NCBI RefSeq assembly: GCF_022179125.1
Contig: NZ_BPQG01000036.1
Coordinates: 62,001 to 126,000, forward strand
Direction: 5' to 3'
From: Methylobacterium cerastii
GTDB lineage: Bacteria; Pseudomonadota; Alphaproteobacteria; Rhizobiales; Beijerinckiaceae
Length of the DNA stretch: 64,000 nt
Positions 18,734 to 28,672 of the stretch are shown here, piece by piece (position 1 is the first letter of the stretch; every line of letters starts with the position of its first letter). The notes under the pieces were generated by a model, which made no database searches, was not told the DNA's origin, and was given only the letters and a program-made list of their open reading frames with translations. A program made the position numbers and the translations under genes.

Positions 18734-19822
18734 TCAGGCTGTGAAGGGGGCGGAGGCGAGAGCTCCCGCGGGCATCAGCGCGCCGCCCCGCTGCGCGGTT
18801 CCCTCGGACGAGGTCCGCACCATCGCCGCAGCCGCCTCCGCCGGCACGCCGAGCCGCGCGTTGCGGGCGGCCCGCAGCTTCGAAAAATCCTCGCCGGCAT
18901 GGTGCGACGAGCGGGTCAGCGGCGTCGCCGAGACCAGCAGGAAGCCCTTGGCGTAGGCGGTGGTCTCGAAGGCCTTGAACTCGTCGGGTGGCACGAAGCG
19001 GATCACCTCGTGGTGCTTCTTGGTCGGCTGCAGGTACTGGCCGATGGTGAGGAAGTCGACGTCGGCCGAGCGCAGGTCGTCCATCAGCTGCACGACCTCG
19101 TTCCGCTCCTCGCCGAGGCCGACCATGATGCCGGACTTGGTGAAGATCGACGCGTCGAGCTCCTTGACCCGCTGGAGCAGGCGCACCGAGTGGAAGTAGC
19201 GGGCGCCGGGTCGGACCGTGAGGTAGTTGCCGGGCACCGTCTCGAGGTTGTGGTTGAACACGTCGGGCCGCGCCGCGACCACGGTCTCCAGCGCGCCGTC
19301 CTTGCGCAGGAAGTCCGGCGTCAGGATCTCGATCGTGGTGCCGGGGCTGAGCCGGCGGATCGCCGCGATGGTGCGGGCGAAGTGCTCGGCCCCGCCGTCG
19401 GCGAGGTCGTCGCGGTCGACGGAGGTGATGACGACGTGGTGCAGGCCGAGCTTGGCCACCGAGTCGCCGATCTTCTCCGGCTCGTCGGCGTCGAGGGCGC
19501 CCGGCAGGCCGGTGCGCACGTTGCAGAAGGCGCAGGCCCGCGTGCAGGTGTCGCCCATGATCATGAAGGTGGCGTGCCGCTTCTCCCAGCATTCGCCGAT
19601 GTTGGGGCAGCCGGCCTCCTCGCAGACCGTCACGAGGCCGTGCTCGCGCACGATCGCGCGGGTCTCGGCCCAGGCGGGGGACCCCGGCGCCTTCACGCGG
19701 ATCCAGTCCGGCTTGCGCAGATGCACCGGCTGGTCCGGCCGGTGCGCCTTCTCCGGGTGGCGGATGCGGGGCGCGAGCGGCGGCCGCGGATCGTTCTTCA
19801 GCAGATCGAGGACGGTCGCCAT
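18734..19822 (-). CDS. lipA: Lipoyl synthase LipA
   Basis: A 362-residue radical-SAM enzyme that inserts two sulfurs into octanoyl groups on lipoyl domains. The auxiliary-cluster cysteines lie in [14 protein letters not shown] and the radical-SAM CX3CX2C in [17 protein letters not shown]. The substrate and SAM segments [26 protein letters not shown] and [10 protein letters not shown] are typical. The C-terminal Ser ligand of the auxiliary cluster falls in [11 protein letters not shown]. The ATG at 19822 is preceded by antisense-free sequence and gives the family length plus a short C-terminal Ala-rich extension. It is first in the lipA-coq10 pair. Confidence 0.97.
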   Translation of the reverse strand: MATVLDLLKNDPRPPLAPRIRHPEKAHRPDQPVHLRKPDWIRVKAPGSPAWAETRAIVREHGLVTVCEEAGCPNIGECWEKRHATFMIMGDTCTRACAFCNVRTGLPGALDADEPEKIGDSVAKLGLHHVVITSVDRDDLADGGAEHFARTIAAIRRLSPGTTIEILTPDFLRKDGALETVVAARPDVFNHNLETVPGNYLTVRPGARYFHSVRLLQRVKELDASIFTKSGIMVGLGEERNEVVQLMDDLRSADVDFLTIGQYLQPTKKHHEVIRFVPPDEFKAFETTAYAKGFLLVSATPLTRSSHHAGEDFSKLRAARNARLGVPAEAAAAMVRTSSEGTAQRGGALMPAGALASAPFTA

Positions 19823-20065
19823 GCCACACCGCGTGCGAGGCACCCGCGGCGCGGGCATCGAGGGAGAGCTTCGACTTAAGGCGTCCGGACCCGTGCCGCA
19901 AACCGCCGCGACCGCAGGTCGCCCACGAACCCGAGACAGGGCTTGCGGATTCGTCACGGCGGACCGGCCCGCGCGATCGGCCGCAACCGGCCGCCGGAAC
20001 CCGGCGGGACCGATCCGGTTCCCTCGGTTTCCAGCCGTACGCGGCCCGCATCGAAGGACGATCGC

Positions 20066-20596
20066 TTGACCCGGATCCTGCGCCTCGCGCTCGCCGCGCC
20101 CCTGTCGCTCGCGCTCGGCGCACACTTTGCGCTCGGCGCCTCTGTCGCCCTCGCCGCCCCCGGCCCGGAGGACAAGCCGGCGCAGAGCGACGGGCTGGTG
20201 GTGCCGGGCACCGGACCGGGCACTAGCGCGGGCGGCGGCCCTTCCGACGTCGGGATCAAGCGCGCCGGATCGAAGGCGGATGCCGAGGGCCGCAACAAGC
20301 TCGTGCCCGCCGGCTTCCTCACCACCGACGTGATCGGCATCAAGGTCTCGGACAATGCCGGCAACGCGCTCGGCACCGTCGTCGACCTGGTGATGGAGGA
20401 CGGGCGCACTCTGACGGCGGTGGTGCTCGACATCGGCGGCTTCCTCGGCGTCGGCACGCGCTACGTCGCGGTGCAGCCGGCCGCCCTGATCCTGTCGCCG
20501 GGCGGCGACCGCTACGCCGCCACGCTGGACATGAGCAAGGAACAGCTCGGGGCCGCGCCGGATTTCAAGTACAGCAAGTACAAGCCCCAAAACTGA
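20066..20596 (+). CDS. Exported PRC-barrel domain protein
   Basis: About 176 residues from a TTG at 20066, chosen because it follows a GAAGGA site and begins directly with a signal peptide ([16 protein letters not shown]..., cleavage after VALAA). A low-complexity Gly/Pro linker follows, then a PRC barrel (about residues 95-165: [44 protein letters not shown]). PRC-barrel proteins are widespread in this order, often several per genome. The function of the periplasmic ones is unknown. It is divergent from lipA. Confidence 0.78.
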   Translation: MTRILRLALAAPLSLALGAHFALGASVALAAPGPEDKPAQSDGLVVPGTGPGTSAGGGPSDVGIKRAGSKADAEGRNKLVPAGFLTTDVIGIKVSDNAGNALGTVVDLVMEDGRTLTAVVLDIGGFLGVGTRYVAVQPAALILSPGGDRYAATLDMSKEQLGAAPDFKYSKYKPQN

Positions 20597-20708
20597 CGCC
20601 TCGTCAGGTGGTTGCTGTCGGTTCCGGAGCTTAGGAGCCGGCCGATCCCGGCCCTGCTAGGGCGCCGAAATCCGCCTTCAAGAATGTCGCTTACGGTCAA
20701 GCTTGGCT

Positions 20709-20954
20709 ATGACGCCGTCCACGGGATTCTCGGTGGGAACGGTGATGGTCGAGGCCTTGCGGAAGGCGATCCGGTTGCGCGCGACGCGGCGCTCGCGCGA
20801 CCTGCGGATCGGCACCAGCGGCTGCGCCCGCACGCCGCCGGCCGGCATCGCCGACCGCGCCGCGCCCTCCGCCCACAGCCTCACGGCCCGCGAGCTGATC
20901 GCGATGGCGCAGGCCGCGCGCCGGACGCGGAGCCCGGAGACGCGAGAGGACTGA
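20709..20954 (+). CDS. Hypothetical small basic protein
   Basis: An 81-residue Arg/Ala-rich frame from the ATG at 20709 (a TTG two codons upstream is possible). No domain is recognised; the C-terminal part SLTARELIAMAQAARRTR is helical. A reading frame of similar quality runs on the other strand (20678-20884). The + frame is preferred because the G/C-rich third positions extend exactly over its length. There is no clear ribosome-binding site, so treat it as tentative. Confidence 0.4.
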   Translation: MTPSTGFSVGTVMVEALRKAIRLRATRRSRDLRIGTSGCARTPPAGIADRAAPSAHSLTARELIAMAQAARRTRSPETRED

Positions 20955-20961
20955 GGTGTCG

Positions 20962-21066
20962 TAGAGCATGTTCGGTGATCTCTGGATCACCGAACATGCT
21001 CTATCTTGTTGTGTGGTCGCATTTTCCTCACGCGAGCCGGCATCCACCTCGCTCAAAAATGCTCTA
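20962..21066. repeat. Palindromic interspersed element, 105 bp
   Basis: A perfect 19-bp stem (20962-20980 with 20985-21003, loop TCTG) is followed by about 63 bases ending in ATGCTCTA, so the whole element is bounded by TAGAGCAT and ATGCTCTA. The second part, with GCGAGCCGGCATCCACCTCG and an A/T-rich ATTTTCC motif, looks like a family of short intergenic repeats I associate with Rhizobiales genomes; that recognition is from memory. It lies between convergent genes and its last three bases are the stop codon of the SleB-like gene. The hairpin may also terminate transcription. Confidence 0.7.
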
Positions 21067-21774
21067 GCCGCCGCCCGGGGCAGCGCCGAGGCCCGCCACC
21101 TGGCAGATGTCGCGGGCGGGTTCGGCCAGCACCGTCTGGGCGGCCGCGACTTCAGGTTGCGCGGGCGCAGACGCGGCGAGGGGCTGGGCGGCGGGGATCG
21201 CCTCGGCCGGGATTGTCTCGGCAAAGGCCATCGCCGTCGGGGCGGGAGGCGGCGTCTGGCTTGGGCTACCGGCCTTGCGCTTCTCGTAGAAGGCGTTGCC
21301 GCCGGCCACCGCCACGTAGTGCATGTTGTCGTAGGGGTATTTCCGGCCTGCGGTGTGGAAGTACATCGCCCGGCCGACCTTGGGATGGCGTTCGCCGGCC
21401 AGGATCGCGTCCGCCGCGTCGGCGACCTTCGACAGATCCTTCTCCGCCATCGGCTTCGTCAGCACGCCGGCCGCGAATTGCCGTGGCTGGCCGACCACCG
21501 AGCAGATTCCGCCGTTCGGGAAGGCGGCGTTCTCCAGGCGGTTCATCACCACCGTCCCGACCGCGAGAAGGCCCTCGGGGTCGCTGCGGTTCGATTCGAA
21601 GTACATCGCGCGGCCGAGGCAGTCGCGCTCCGCGTCCGACACCACCATCGGCTTGCCGTGCGTCGCGCCGGTGACGAGGGCGGTGTTCGCGCTGGTGTTG
21701 CAGGCGCCGAGGCTCGGTCCGAGCAGCAGGACCGACAGGGCCGGCACCGTCCATCTCGCCCGAACACCCTGCAT
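21064..21774 (-). CDS. SleB-type cell wall hydrolase, lipoprotein
   Basis: A 236-residue protein with a lipoprotein signal (LLLGPSLGAC, lipobox Cys at residue 25). The Hydrolase_2/SleB domain covers about residues 45-165: DAERDCLGRAMYFESNRSDPEGLLAVGTVVMNRL, GICSVVGQPRQF, GRAMYFHTAGRK. This family contains spore cortex-lytic SleB and many Gram-negative peptidoglycan hydrolases; the conserved first Glu in MYFES is the likely catalytic acid. A long Ala/Pro-rich tail follows. Probable site: periplasm, attached to a membrane, acting in peptidoglycan remodelling. The TAG stop (21064-21066) is formed by the end of the adjacent repeat. Confidence 0.87.
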   Translation of the reverse strand: MQGVRARWTVPALSVLLLGPSLGACNTSANTALVTGATHGKPMVVSDAERDCLGRAMYFESNRSDPEGLLAVGTVVMNRLENAAFPNGGICSVVGQPRQFAAGVLTKPMAEKDLSKVADAADAILAGERHPKVGRAMYFHTAGRKYPYDNMHYVAVAGGNAFYEKRKAGSPSQTPPPAPTAMAFAETIPAEAIPAAQPLAASAPAQPEVAAAQTVLAEPARDICQVAGLGAAPGGG

Positions 21775-21895
21775 GCCGTCCCGCCTCCCAGCCCGTCGCC
21801 CCGCCGATGCGACGCGTTCCGGCCAAGCTCTGTCCGAAAGGCGCGGATTTTGTGGCGCCCGGATTTTTCGGCGTGGTGGTGAACCGACGGTTGCA

Positions 21896-22648
21896 TCAGC
21901 GCGGCTGGGCTTGCGCCTTCAGCATCGCCGCGGCGGCTTCGCGGAACGCGGCGGTCGGCACGGCGACGGACGGGGCTCGCCCCTCCTCCGGGTTGCCCGC
22001 CACGAGCACGCCGACCACCACGGGGCGTCCGCCTTCGACCTGCAGCAGCGCCGAGCCGGATTCGCCGGGCACCGCGCGGCAATCGTGCAGCAGCAGCGGC
22101 GCCGGCCCAGGGTTTCGCCACGCGCTGCAATGCCCCTGCGCGGTCATCAGCTGCGGCTTCAGCCGGCTGTAGCCCGCCCGCCGGATCTCGCGGCGGATCG
22201 CGGCCGGGTCGGCGTCGGGGGCTGCATCCTCCAGCGTCAGCGGCGTACCGGGGATCGGCTCGACGAGCTCCACGAGGGCCCAGTCGGCCTGCATGTTCGG
22301 TTGCGCGGTGCCGTAGGCGTAGGCGTAGTCGTCCGGCTTGCGGTAGGCGGCGGCCAGGCTGTGGGCGCGGTAGGTGCCCTGGCGATAGCCGGCCACGAAG
22401 TGGACCACGCCAGGGTTGACCCAGCGCTTGCGCGGTTCGTCCCACAGGCAGTGGGCGGCGGTGAGCGCGAGCCGCGGCCCGATCAGGGTCGCGGTGCAGG
22501 ATTGCAGGCGGTTGGTGCCGAGCACCACGTTGAGCTTGCCGATCGCGCTGTAGGGCCAGGCCTCCGCCTCGATGGCAATGTCCTCAGCGCGCGCGGCGCC
22601 GGCCCACAGGCCCGCGCAGAAAAGGACGAGGGCGCGCTCCGGCCTCAA
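21896..22648 (-). CDS. Exported trypsin-like serine protease
   Basis: About 250 residues from a TTG at 22648 that overlaps the stop of the upstream PLP enzyme (TTGA). The start choice gives a clean signal peptide (RPERALVLFCAGLWAGAARA). The chymotrypsin-fold catalytic triad is visible: His66 in LTAAHCLW, Asp122 in QADWALVEL and Ser197 in VPGESGSALL. Paired cysteines occur at SCTATL/AAHC and GHCSAW/HDC. It is expected to act in the periplasm or outside the cell; the substrate is unknown. A C-terminal helical Ala/Gln tail follows the domain. Confidence 0.85.
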   Translation of the reverse strand: MRPERALVLFCAGLWAGAARAEDIAIEAEAWPYSAIGKLNVVLGTNRLQSCTATLIGPRLALTAAHCLWDEPRKRWVNPGVVHFVAGYRQGTYRAHSLAAAYRKPDDYAYAYGTAQPNMQADWALVELVEPIPGTPLTLEDAAPDADPAAIRREIRRAGYSRLKPQLMTAQGHCSAWRNPGPAPLLLHDCRAVPGESGSALLQVEGGRPVVVGVLVAGNPEEGRAPSVAVPTAAFREAAAAMLKAQAQPR

Positions 22649-23619
22649 CCCGCCACGTGGCGGGCGAACGACGCGAGATCGATGTTGCCGCCGCTGATCA
22701 CCACGCCGACGCGCTTGCCCCGCACGTCGAGGCGGCCGTGCATCACCGCCGCGGCCGCGAGGCAGCCGGTCGGCTCGACGACGAGCTTCATGCGCTCGGC
22801 GAAGAAGCGCATCGTGGCGACGAGCTCGTCGTCCGTCACAGTGACGATGTCGGCGACGCGCTCCTGAATGATCGGGAAGGTCATCGATCCGAGGAACGTG
22901 GTCTGCGCGCCGTCGGCGATGGTCCGCGGCACCGGGATCGTCACGATCCGCCCCGCGCGGAACGATTGCTGTCCGTCGTCGCCGGCCTCCGGCTCGACGC
23001 CGACGACCAAACAGCCCGGCGCGCGCTCGGCGGCGACCAGCGCGCAGCCCGACAGCATGCCGCCGCCGCCGAGGCAGACGACGAGCATGTCGAGCGGCCC
23101 GGTCTCTTCGATCAACTCGAGGGCCAGCGTCCCCTGGCCGGCGATCACGTCCGGATGGTCGTAGGGCGGGATCAGGGTTAGGCCACGCGCCTCCGCCAAC
23201 GTCCGCCCGAGGGCGACGCGATCCTGGGTGTAGCGGTCGTAGCGCACCACCTCGGCGCCGTAGCCCTGGGTCGCCGCGACCTTCATCGCCGGCGCGTCCT
23301 CCGGCATCACGATGGTGGCCGGCACGTTCAGGATGCGGCTCGCCAGGGCGATCGCCTGGGCGTGGTTGCCCGAGGAATAGGCGATGACGCCGCGCGCCCG
23401 CGCGTCTTCGTCGAGCGCCGCGATCGCGTTGTAGGCGCCGCGGAACTTGAAGGCGCCGGCCCGCTGCAGGTTCTCCGCCTTGAAGAACAGGCTCGCCCCG
23501 GTGCGTTCGTCGGCGGTGCGCGAGGTCAGCACCGGGGTGCGGTGCGCCACGCCGGCGATGCGCTCGGCGGCGCGCGCCACGTCGGCGAAGGTCGGCAGGC
23601 GCTGGGTCGCATCGGTCAT
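22645..23619 (-). CDS. Threonine/serine dehydratase-like PLP enzyme
   Basis: A 324-residue fold-type II PLP enzyme. The PLP lysine is residue 58 in GAFKFRGAYNAI, followed by AYSSGNHAQAIALAS, the phosphate-binding loop CLGGGGMLSGCAL and VVISGGNIDL at the end. There is no C-terminal ACT domain, so it is of the catabolic threonine dehydratase, serine racemase or threo-3-hydroxyaspartate ammonia-lyase type. The metal-site residues near the active site cannot discriminate among these by eye. It is translationally coupled to the protease gene. Confidence 0.88.
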   Translation of the reverse strand: MTDATQRLPTFADVARAAERIAGVAHRTPVLTSRTADERTGASLFFKAENLQRAGAFKFRGAYNAIAALDEDARARGVIAYSSGNHAQAIALASRILNVPATIVMPEDAPAMKVAATQGYGAEVVRYDRYTQDRVALGRTLAEARGLTLIPPYDHPDVIAGQGTLALELIEETGPLDMLVVCLGGGGMLSGCALVAAERAPGCLVVGVEPEAGDDGQQSFRAGRIVTIPVPRTIADGAQTTFLGSMTFPIIQERVADIVTVTDDELVATMRFFAERMKLVVEPTGCLAAAAVMHGRLDVRGKRVGVVISGGNIDLASFARHVAG

Positions 23620-23821
23620 CGGCGGCTCGCTGGGGCGCCCGCACCGCTCGCGCCCCGGGCGCGACCCTTCGGCGAGGGAGCCTCGGCCACATCCTATACG
23701 CGCTGCCAGGCGGCTCCGGCACCCTCGGCGCGATCGGAGCCAATCGGCCGCTCGGCTCTTATCTCCCGGTCAGCCCGGTTGGTTGGGCTTGGTGGCTTGC
23801 TAAACAGGGATTCACGGGACC

Positions 23822-25168
23822 ATGCGGACAGGTACGAAGATCGGGCTCGGGGCGCTGGCGGTCCTTCTCCTCGGCGGTGCGGCCTTCGTGCGCTTCGCGG
23901 TCTATCCCGAGAGCGCGTCGCTCCAGCTCGCCGACGGCCAGGGGGCGAGCCCGACCCTGCCCGCTCCGAACGCCACGCCGCTGCCCACCGTCAACATCGC
24001 GCCGGCCGCGGGCTGGGCGAAGGGTGCGAAGCCCGCGCCTGCCTCCGGCCTGTCGGTCGCCGCCTTCGCCGAGGGGCTCGACCACCCGCGCTGGCTCTAC
24101 ACGCTGCCGAACGGCGACGTGCTGGTTGCCGAGAGCAACACGCCGCCCTCCGACGGGAAATTCCCCGGCGTGAAGGCCTGGATCGCCGGGAAGATCATGG
24201 ATCGGGCGGGCGCGGGCGTGAAGAGCCCGGACCGGATCACGCTGCTGCGCGACGCCGACGGGGACGGCGTCGCCGAGGTGAAGACGGTCTACCTCAAGAA
24301 CCTGACCTCGCCGTTCGGCATGGCGCTCGTCGGCAACGATCTCTACGTCGCCAACGCCGACGCCCTGGTGCGGGTGCCCTACGAGGCGGGCAAGACCGAG
24401 AACGGCGCGACTCCGGAGAAGGTCGTCGACCTGCCGGCCGGGATCAACCACCACTGGACCAAGAACGTCGTCGCGAGCCCTGACGGTACCCGCCTGTTCG
24501 TCACCGTCGGCTCGAACAGCAACGTCGCCGAGAACGGGCTCGAGGCCGAGAAGGGCCGCGCCGCGATCTGGGAATACACTCTCGCAACCAAGACCTTCCG
24601 CGAATTCGCCACCGGCCTGCGCAACCCGAACGGCCTCGGCTTCGAGCCCAAGACCGGCACGCTCTGGGCCGCCGTGAACGAGCGCGACGAGATCGGCAGC
24701 GACCTCGTGCCGGACTACGTCACCTCGGTGAAGGAGGGGGGATTCTACGGCTGGCCCCACAGCTATTACGGCCAGCACGTCGACGACCGCGTCAGCCCGC
24801 AGCGGCCGGACCTCGTCGCCAAGGCGATCGTGCCTGACTACGCGCTGGGCCCCCACACCGCCTCCCTCGGCATCGCCTTCTCGCAGGGCGCGAACCTGTC
24901 GCCGGCCTGGACGAGCGGCCTGTTCGTCGCCCAGCACGGTTCGTGGAACCGGCGGCCGAAGAGCGGCTACAAGGTGATCTACGTGCCGTTCGCCGACGGC
25001 CGCCCCGCGGGCAAGCCAATCGACGTGCTCGCCGGCTTCCTCGACGCCGACGAGAAGGCGCAGGGGCGCCCGGTGGACGTGGTCTTCGACAAGACCGGGG
25101 CGCTGCTCGTCTCGGACGACGTCGGCAACGCGGTCTGGCGCGTGACGGGGGCGACCGCCTCGCAGTGA
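23822..25168 (+). CDS. Exported PQQ-type sorbosone/sugar dehydrogenase-like beta-propeller
   Basis: A 448-residue protein. The N-terminal membrane anchor or signal ([21 protein letters not shown]) is followed by a six-bladed propeller of the L-sorbosone dehydrogenase/GDH-B type. Markers are [96 protein letters not shown] and [12 protein letters not shown]. These proteins use pyrroloquinoline quinone to oxidise aldoses or aldehydes in the periplasm; the electron acceptor is unknown. PQQ use fits a methylotroph. It is divergent from the dehydratase gene with a 202-bp gap. Confidence 0.87.
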   Translation: MRTGTKIGLGALAVLLLGGAAFVRFAVYPESASLQLADGQGASPTLPAPNATPLPTVNIAPAAGWAKGAKPAPASGLSVAAFAEGLDHPRWLYTLPNGDVLVAESNTPPSDGKFPGVKAWIAGKIMDRAGAGVKSPDRITLLRDADGDGVAEVKTVYLKNLTSPFGMALVGNDLYVANADALVRVPYEAGKTENGATPEKVVDLPAGINHHWTKNVVASPDGTRLFVTVGSNSNVAENGLEAEKGRAAIWEYTLATKTFREFATGLRNPNGLGFEPKTGTLWAAVNERDEIGSDLVPDYVTSVKEGGFYGWPHSYYGQHVDDRVSPQRPDLVAKAIVPDYALGPHTASLGIAFSQGANLSPAWTSGLFVAQHGSWNRRPKSGYKVIYVPFADGRPAGKPIDVLAGFLDADEKAQGRPVDVVFDKTGALLVSDDVGNAVWRVTGATASQ

Positions 25169-25246
25169 GGGCTCGCGGTCAGATGTGCGCGTACGGGTGA
25201 AGTCGAGCGTGGAGATGGTGCTGCCGCGGCCCTGACTGAGGCTGTC

Positions 25247-25270
25247 CCCAGCGCCTTCGGCGGCGCTGGG
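25247..25270. terminator. Hairpin after the sorbosone dehydrogenase-like gene
   Basis: CCCAGCGCC (25247-25255) pairs with GGCGCTGGG (25262-25270) around a TTCGGC loop. There is no T-run. It lies in the 232-bp gap before the glycosyltransferase operon, so it could end transcription of the upstream gene. Otherwise the gap shows nothing clear. Confidence 0.4.
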
Positions 25271-25400
25271 AACCGTTGTGATGGTGGCAGGCTTCCGGGA
25301 TTGGGTCGGTGAATAACTTATGCCGCATCCGTTCATCCTGCACACAGACAGGGTATGCGATGTGCGATCACGGCCTCCGTCGCTGGAAAAACGAGCTTCC

Positions 25401-26504
25401 GTGAAGATCGCCCTCATCGCCCACCTGAAGTTCCCCATCGCGCAGCCGTATCCGGGCGGTCTGGAGATGCACACGCATCTCCTCGCCGGCGCCCTGAAGC
25501 GACGCGGCCACGACGTGACGCTGTTCGCGTCGGAGGGATCCGATCCGGCACTTGCGCCGGTCTACGTCTGCCAGCCCACCGGCGACGGCCTCGGCGATCC
25601 ATTGCGGCATGCTTCGATCGACCGCGCCGAGAACGCGGCCTATGCGCGGATCATGGACGCGGTGCGCAACGGCGACTTCGACATCGTGCACAACAACAGT
25701 CTTCACGATCTCCCGCTGCGCCGAAGCCGAGACCTCGCGATCCCGATGGTGACGGCCCTGCACACGCCGCCGTTCGAATCCCTGGAGGCGGGCGTGCGCG
25801 CCGCGCACGCAACCATGCCCTTCGCCGCCGTCTCGAACCACACCGCCGACGCCTGGCGCGAGATCGTCGCCGAGCCGGTGGTGATCGGCAACGGCGTCGA
25901 GCTCTCGGTCTTCGTCTACTGTCCGGCGCCGGACCCGGTGCCGTACGTGTTCTGGTCCGGCCGGATCGTGCCCGAGAAAGGGCTCCATCTGGCGATCGAC
26001 GCCGCACGCGCCGCCGGCCTGCCGCTGCATTTCGCCGGCCCGCGGCCGAACCCCGCCTACTGGGCCGACTGGATCGCCCCGCGGCTCGGGGACGACCTCA
26101 CCGATCTCGGCCACCTCGGCCATGCCGACCTCGCGCGCCACCTCGGCGGGGCGCGGGCGGCTTTGGTGACCCCGCGCTGGGAGGAGCCGTTCGGCCTCGT
26201 GGTCGCCGAGGCGCTGGCCTGCGGCACCCCGGTCGCCGGCTTCCGCCGCGGCGCGCTGCCCGACATCCTCGACGCGTCGTGCGGCGCGCTCGCCGAGCCC
26301 GACGACGTCGCGAGCCTGTCCGACGCCATCGTCCGCGCCGTCGCCCTCGACCGCCGGGCCTGCCGCCAGCGGGCCGAGGACCTGTTCGACGCCGACGCGA
26401 TGACCGCCGGCTACGAGGCGCTGTACGAGGCGGCGCTCGCCGCCCACGACCTTTCGCGCCTTCCGCCGCCGCGCCTGCGCCGCGTCGCCGGGGCCCAGGC
26501 CTGA
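25401..26504 (+). CDS. GT4-family glycosyltransferase
   Basis: A 367-residue GT-B glycosyltransferase from a GTG at 25401 (upstream ATG at 25320 would add 27 unlikely residues). N-terminal acceptor loop HLKFPIAQPYPGGLEMHTHLL (a GG-x-E-x-H pattern), HNNSLHDLP, VIGNGVELSVF, the donor-domain start VFWSGRIVPEKGLHLAI, and the E-x7-E-type motif in PRWEEPFGLVVAEALACGTPVAGF. It probably transfers a sugar from an NDP-sugar with retention. It is first in a three-gene + strand operon; the next ATG is only 2 bp after the stop. Confidence 0.88.
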   Translation: MKIALIAHLKFPIAQPYPGGLEMHTHLLAGALKRRGHDVTLFASEGSDPALAPVYVCQPTGDGLGDPLRHASIDRAENAAYARIMDAVRNGDFDIVHNNSLHDLPLRRSRDLAIPMVTALHTPPFESLEAGVRAAHATMPFAAVSNHTADAWREIVAEPVVIGNGVELSVFVYCPAPDPVPYVFWSGRIVPEKGLHLAIDAARAAGLPLHFAGPRPNPAYWADWIAPRLGDDLTDLGHLGHADLARHLGGARAALVTPRWEEPFGLVVAEALACGTPVAGFRRGALPDILDASCGALAEPDDVASLSDAIVRAVALDRRACRQRAEDLFDADAMTAGYEALYEAALAAHDLSRLPPPRLRRVAGAQA

Positions 26505-26506
26505 CC

Positions 26507-27592
26507 ATGCGCCCGTCCGAACAGGCGGTCGTCTGCGTGCCCGCCCGCGACGAGGAGGTGTGCCTGCCGCGCCTCCTGCGCTCGCTCGCCGCCCAGGACG
26601 GCATCGCGGCCGACGTGCGCCTTCGCGTCCTGATCGTGGCCAACAACTGCACCGACGGCACCGTCGCCGCCGTGCGCGCGATGCAGGCCTCCGACATCGC
26701 ACCCACGCTCGCGATCCGTGTCGTCGAGGCGCATCTGTCGGGTGCCGAGGCCCATGTCGGGACCGCCCGGCGGATGGCGCTGGACGCCGGTGCCGCCTGG
26801 CTCGAAGCCGACGGATGCCCCGACGGGATCCTGCTCACCACCGATGCCGACGCGCGGGTGCCGCGCGGCTGGCTCGCGGCCAACCTTCGGGCGCTCGAAG
26901 GGGCCGAGATCGTCGGCGGCCGCCTCGTGATCGACCCGGAGGACGCGATCGACCCGGCGCTCGCCGACCTGCACGCCCGGATCGAGCGCTACTGGGCCTC
27001 CGTTCGCCGGATCGAGGACGCGCTCGATCCGCCGCCGCACGATCCGGCCCCCCGGCACGGCGACCATACCGGTGCGAGCTTGGCGCTTCGGGCCGCCCTC
27101 TACCGGAGCGTCGGCGGCCTGCCGGCCCTGCCGCGCGGCGAAGACAACGCGTTGGTCGCCCGCGTCCGCGAGGCCGGCGGCCGCCTGCGCCACTGCCCCG
27201 ACGTGTCGGTGATGGTCTCCGACCGCGCCGCCGGCCGGGCCCAGGGCGGCATGGCCACCGAGATGGTGCGCCGCGCCGCGACCGCACGCGCCGGACTGCC
27301 CTACCGCCTCCCCGCGCCGCGCCATTGGGAAACGGTGATCGCCCGCCGTGCCGCCCTCCGGCGCACCTGGCTCGGCCTGGAGGGCACGGCGCGCCACGCG
27401 GCCCTGGCGGCGTTCGGCCTGACCGCGGCGGACCTCGCGGCCATCGATCCCGACGCCTGCGTCAACGACATCGCCTTCGTCGAGCGGGCGAGCCCGCTTT
27501 GCGAGGCCGCCGACGGGCCTGCCCCGGAGATGGATCTCGACGACGCGCTCGCGGGCTTCGACGCGATCCTGCGCCCGAGCGCGGCGGCGTGA
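26507..27592 (+). CDS. GT2-family glycosyltransferase
   Basis: A 361-residue GT-A protein. VVCVPARDEEVCLPRLLRSL is the N-terminal nucleotide-binding strand; VLIVANNCTDGT, TTDADARVP (DXD) and a later GGLPALPRGEDNALVARVREAGG (ED-acid) complete the GT2 plan. The C-terminal 100 residues form a helical extension not typical of simple GT2 enzymes. It lies between two other glycosyltransferases with near-zero spacing. Donor and acceptor unknown. Confidence 0.86.
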   Translation: MRPSEQAVVCVPARDEEVCLPRLLRSLAAQDGIAADVRLRVLIVANNCTDGTVAAVRAMQASDIAPTLAIRVVEAHLSGAEAHVGTARRMALDAGAAWLEADGCPDGILLTTDADARVPRGWLAANLRALEGAEIVGGRLVIDPEDAIDPALADLHARIERYWASVRRIEDALDPPPHDPAPRHGDHTGASLALRAALYRSVGGLPALPRGEDNALVARVREAGGRLRHCPDVSVMVSDRAAGRAQGGMATEMVRRAATARAGLPYRLPAPRHWETVIARRAALRRTWLGLEGTARHAALAAFGLTAADLAAIDPDACVNDIAFVERASPLCEAADGPAPEMDLDDALAGFDAILRPSAAA

Positions 27593-28650
27593 CGCGACCA
27601 GTCGGCTACTACGTCCACCATCAGGGCGCCGGCCACTGGCAGCGGGCCTGCCTGATCGCCCGCGAGATGAAGCGGCCGTGCACGCTGATCGGCACCCTGG
27701 CCGCATTCGATCGCGGCGGCGCGCCCGGGGCCACACTCGACCTGCCCGACGACCGACTTCCGGAGGGCGGGTTCGACGGGCGCGACGGCGCGGAGACGCG
27801 CCCGGAAGCGTTCCACTACGCGCCCCTCGGTCTGCCGGGCCTGCGCAACCGGATGGCGGCGATCGCGGCCTGGATTGCGGAAGCCGACCCGGTGCTTCTG
27901 GTGGTGGACGTCTCGGTCGAGGTCGCGCTGTTCGCGCGGCTGCTGTCGGTACCGGTGCTGATGGTCCGGCTTGCCGGCACCCGCGACGACCAACCCCATC
28001 TCGAGGCCTTCCGCAGCGCCGAGCGCCTGATCGCCCCGTTTCCGAGCGTCCTCGACGGCCCGGCCCTCCCTGCCTGGGTCCGCGACAAGACGCATTACGC
28101 GGGCTTTCTCGGCGCGACCGCCCGCCCCGGCCCCGCGCCGGAGCCCGACGGCCCGATCGTCGTGGTGTTCGGCCGCGGCGGCGCGGGCGGAACCGTGGCG
28201 GCGCTCGCCGCCGCGGCGCGCGCGGTGCCGGAGCGCGCCTGGCACGTCCTCGGACCCGTGGCGGGTGCCGCCCTGCCCTCGACCCTGCCCCCCAACCTGC
28301 ACCTGCACGGATGGGTCGCCGACATCGGCCCGCACCTCGCTCGCGCCGCCCTGGCCGTCGGCGGCGCCGGCGACGGCGTGGTCGCGGCGGTGGCGGCGGC
28401 GAGGCGGCGCTTCGTCTGCCTGCCCGAACCGCGGGCCTTCGGCGAGCAGACCGAGAAGGCGGCCGCGCTCGAACGTCTCGGCGCGGCCGTGGTCCGCTCG
28501 TCCTGGCCCGAGGCCGGCGAATGGCCCGCCCTGGTGAAGGCCGGCCTCGCCCTGGACCCCGCGGCGATCTCCGCCCTGCACGATCCCGACGCGGTGCCGC
28601 GCCTCGCCGCCGCGATCGAAGGCATCGCCGCCGGCCTCGAAGCGAGCTGA
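27589..28650 (+). CDS. MurG-like GT-B glycosyltransferase
   Basis: A 353-residue protein from a GTG at 27589 that overlaps the previous stop (GTGA). The N-terminus YYVHHQGAGHWQRACLIAREM resembles the G-x-G-H-x-x-R loop of GT28/MurG-like enzymes. The C-terminal half has IVVVFGRGGAGG, LHLHGWVADIGPHLARAALAVGGAGDG and a PEPRAFGEQTEKA loop, a GT28-like donor site with the final E-Q. It is the third enzyme of the + strand operon, ending 22 bp from the convergent GT2 gene. The function is inferred from fold only. Confidence 0.78.
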   Translation: MTRPVGYYVHHQGAGHWQRACLIAREMKRPCTLIGTLAAFDRGGAPGATLDLPDDRLPEGGFDGRDGAETRPEAFHYAPLGLPGLRNRMAAIAAWIAEADPVLLVVDVSVEVALFARLLSVPVLMVRLAGTRDDQPHLEAFRSAERLIAPFPSVLDGPALPAWVRDKTHYAGFLGATARPGPAPEPDGPIVVVFGRGGAGGTVAALAAAARAVPERAWHVLGPVAGAALPSTLPPNLHLHGWVADIGPHLARAALAVGGAGDGVVAAVAAARRRFVCLPEPRAFGEQTEKAAALERLGAAVVRSSWPEAGEWPALVKAGLALDPAAISALHDPDAVPRLAAAIEGIAAGLEAS

Positions 28651-28672
28651 ATCGGCGTCGGCGGGCCGAGCC

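Noticed and set aside
20678-20884. A 68-residue - strand frame opposite the hypothetical protein at 20709-20954
   Set aside because: Third-position bias in the overlap cannot separate the two strands, but the bias continues to 20954, beyond the - strand start, and fails at the - strand C-terminus, so the + frame is slightly better.
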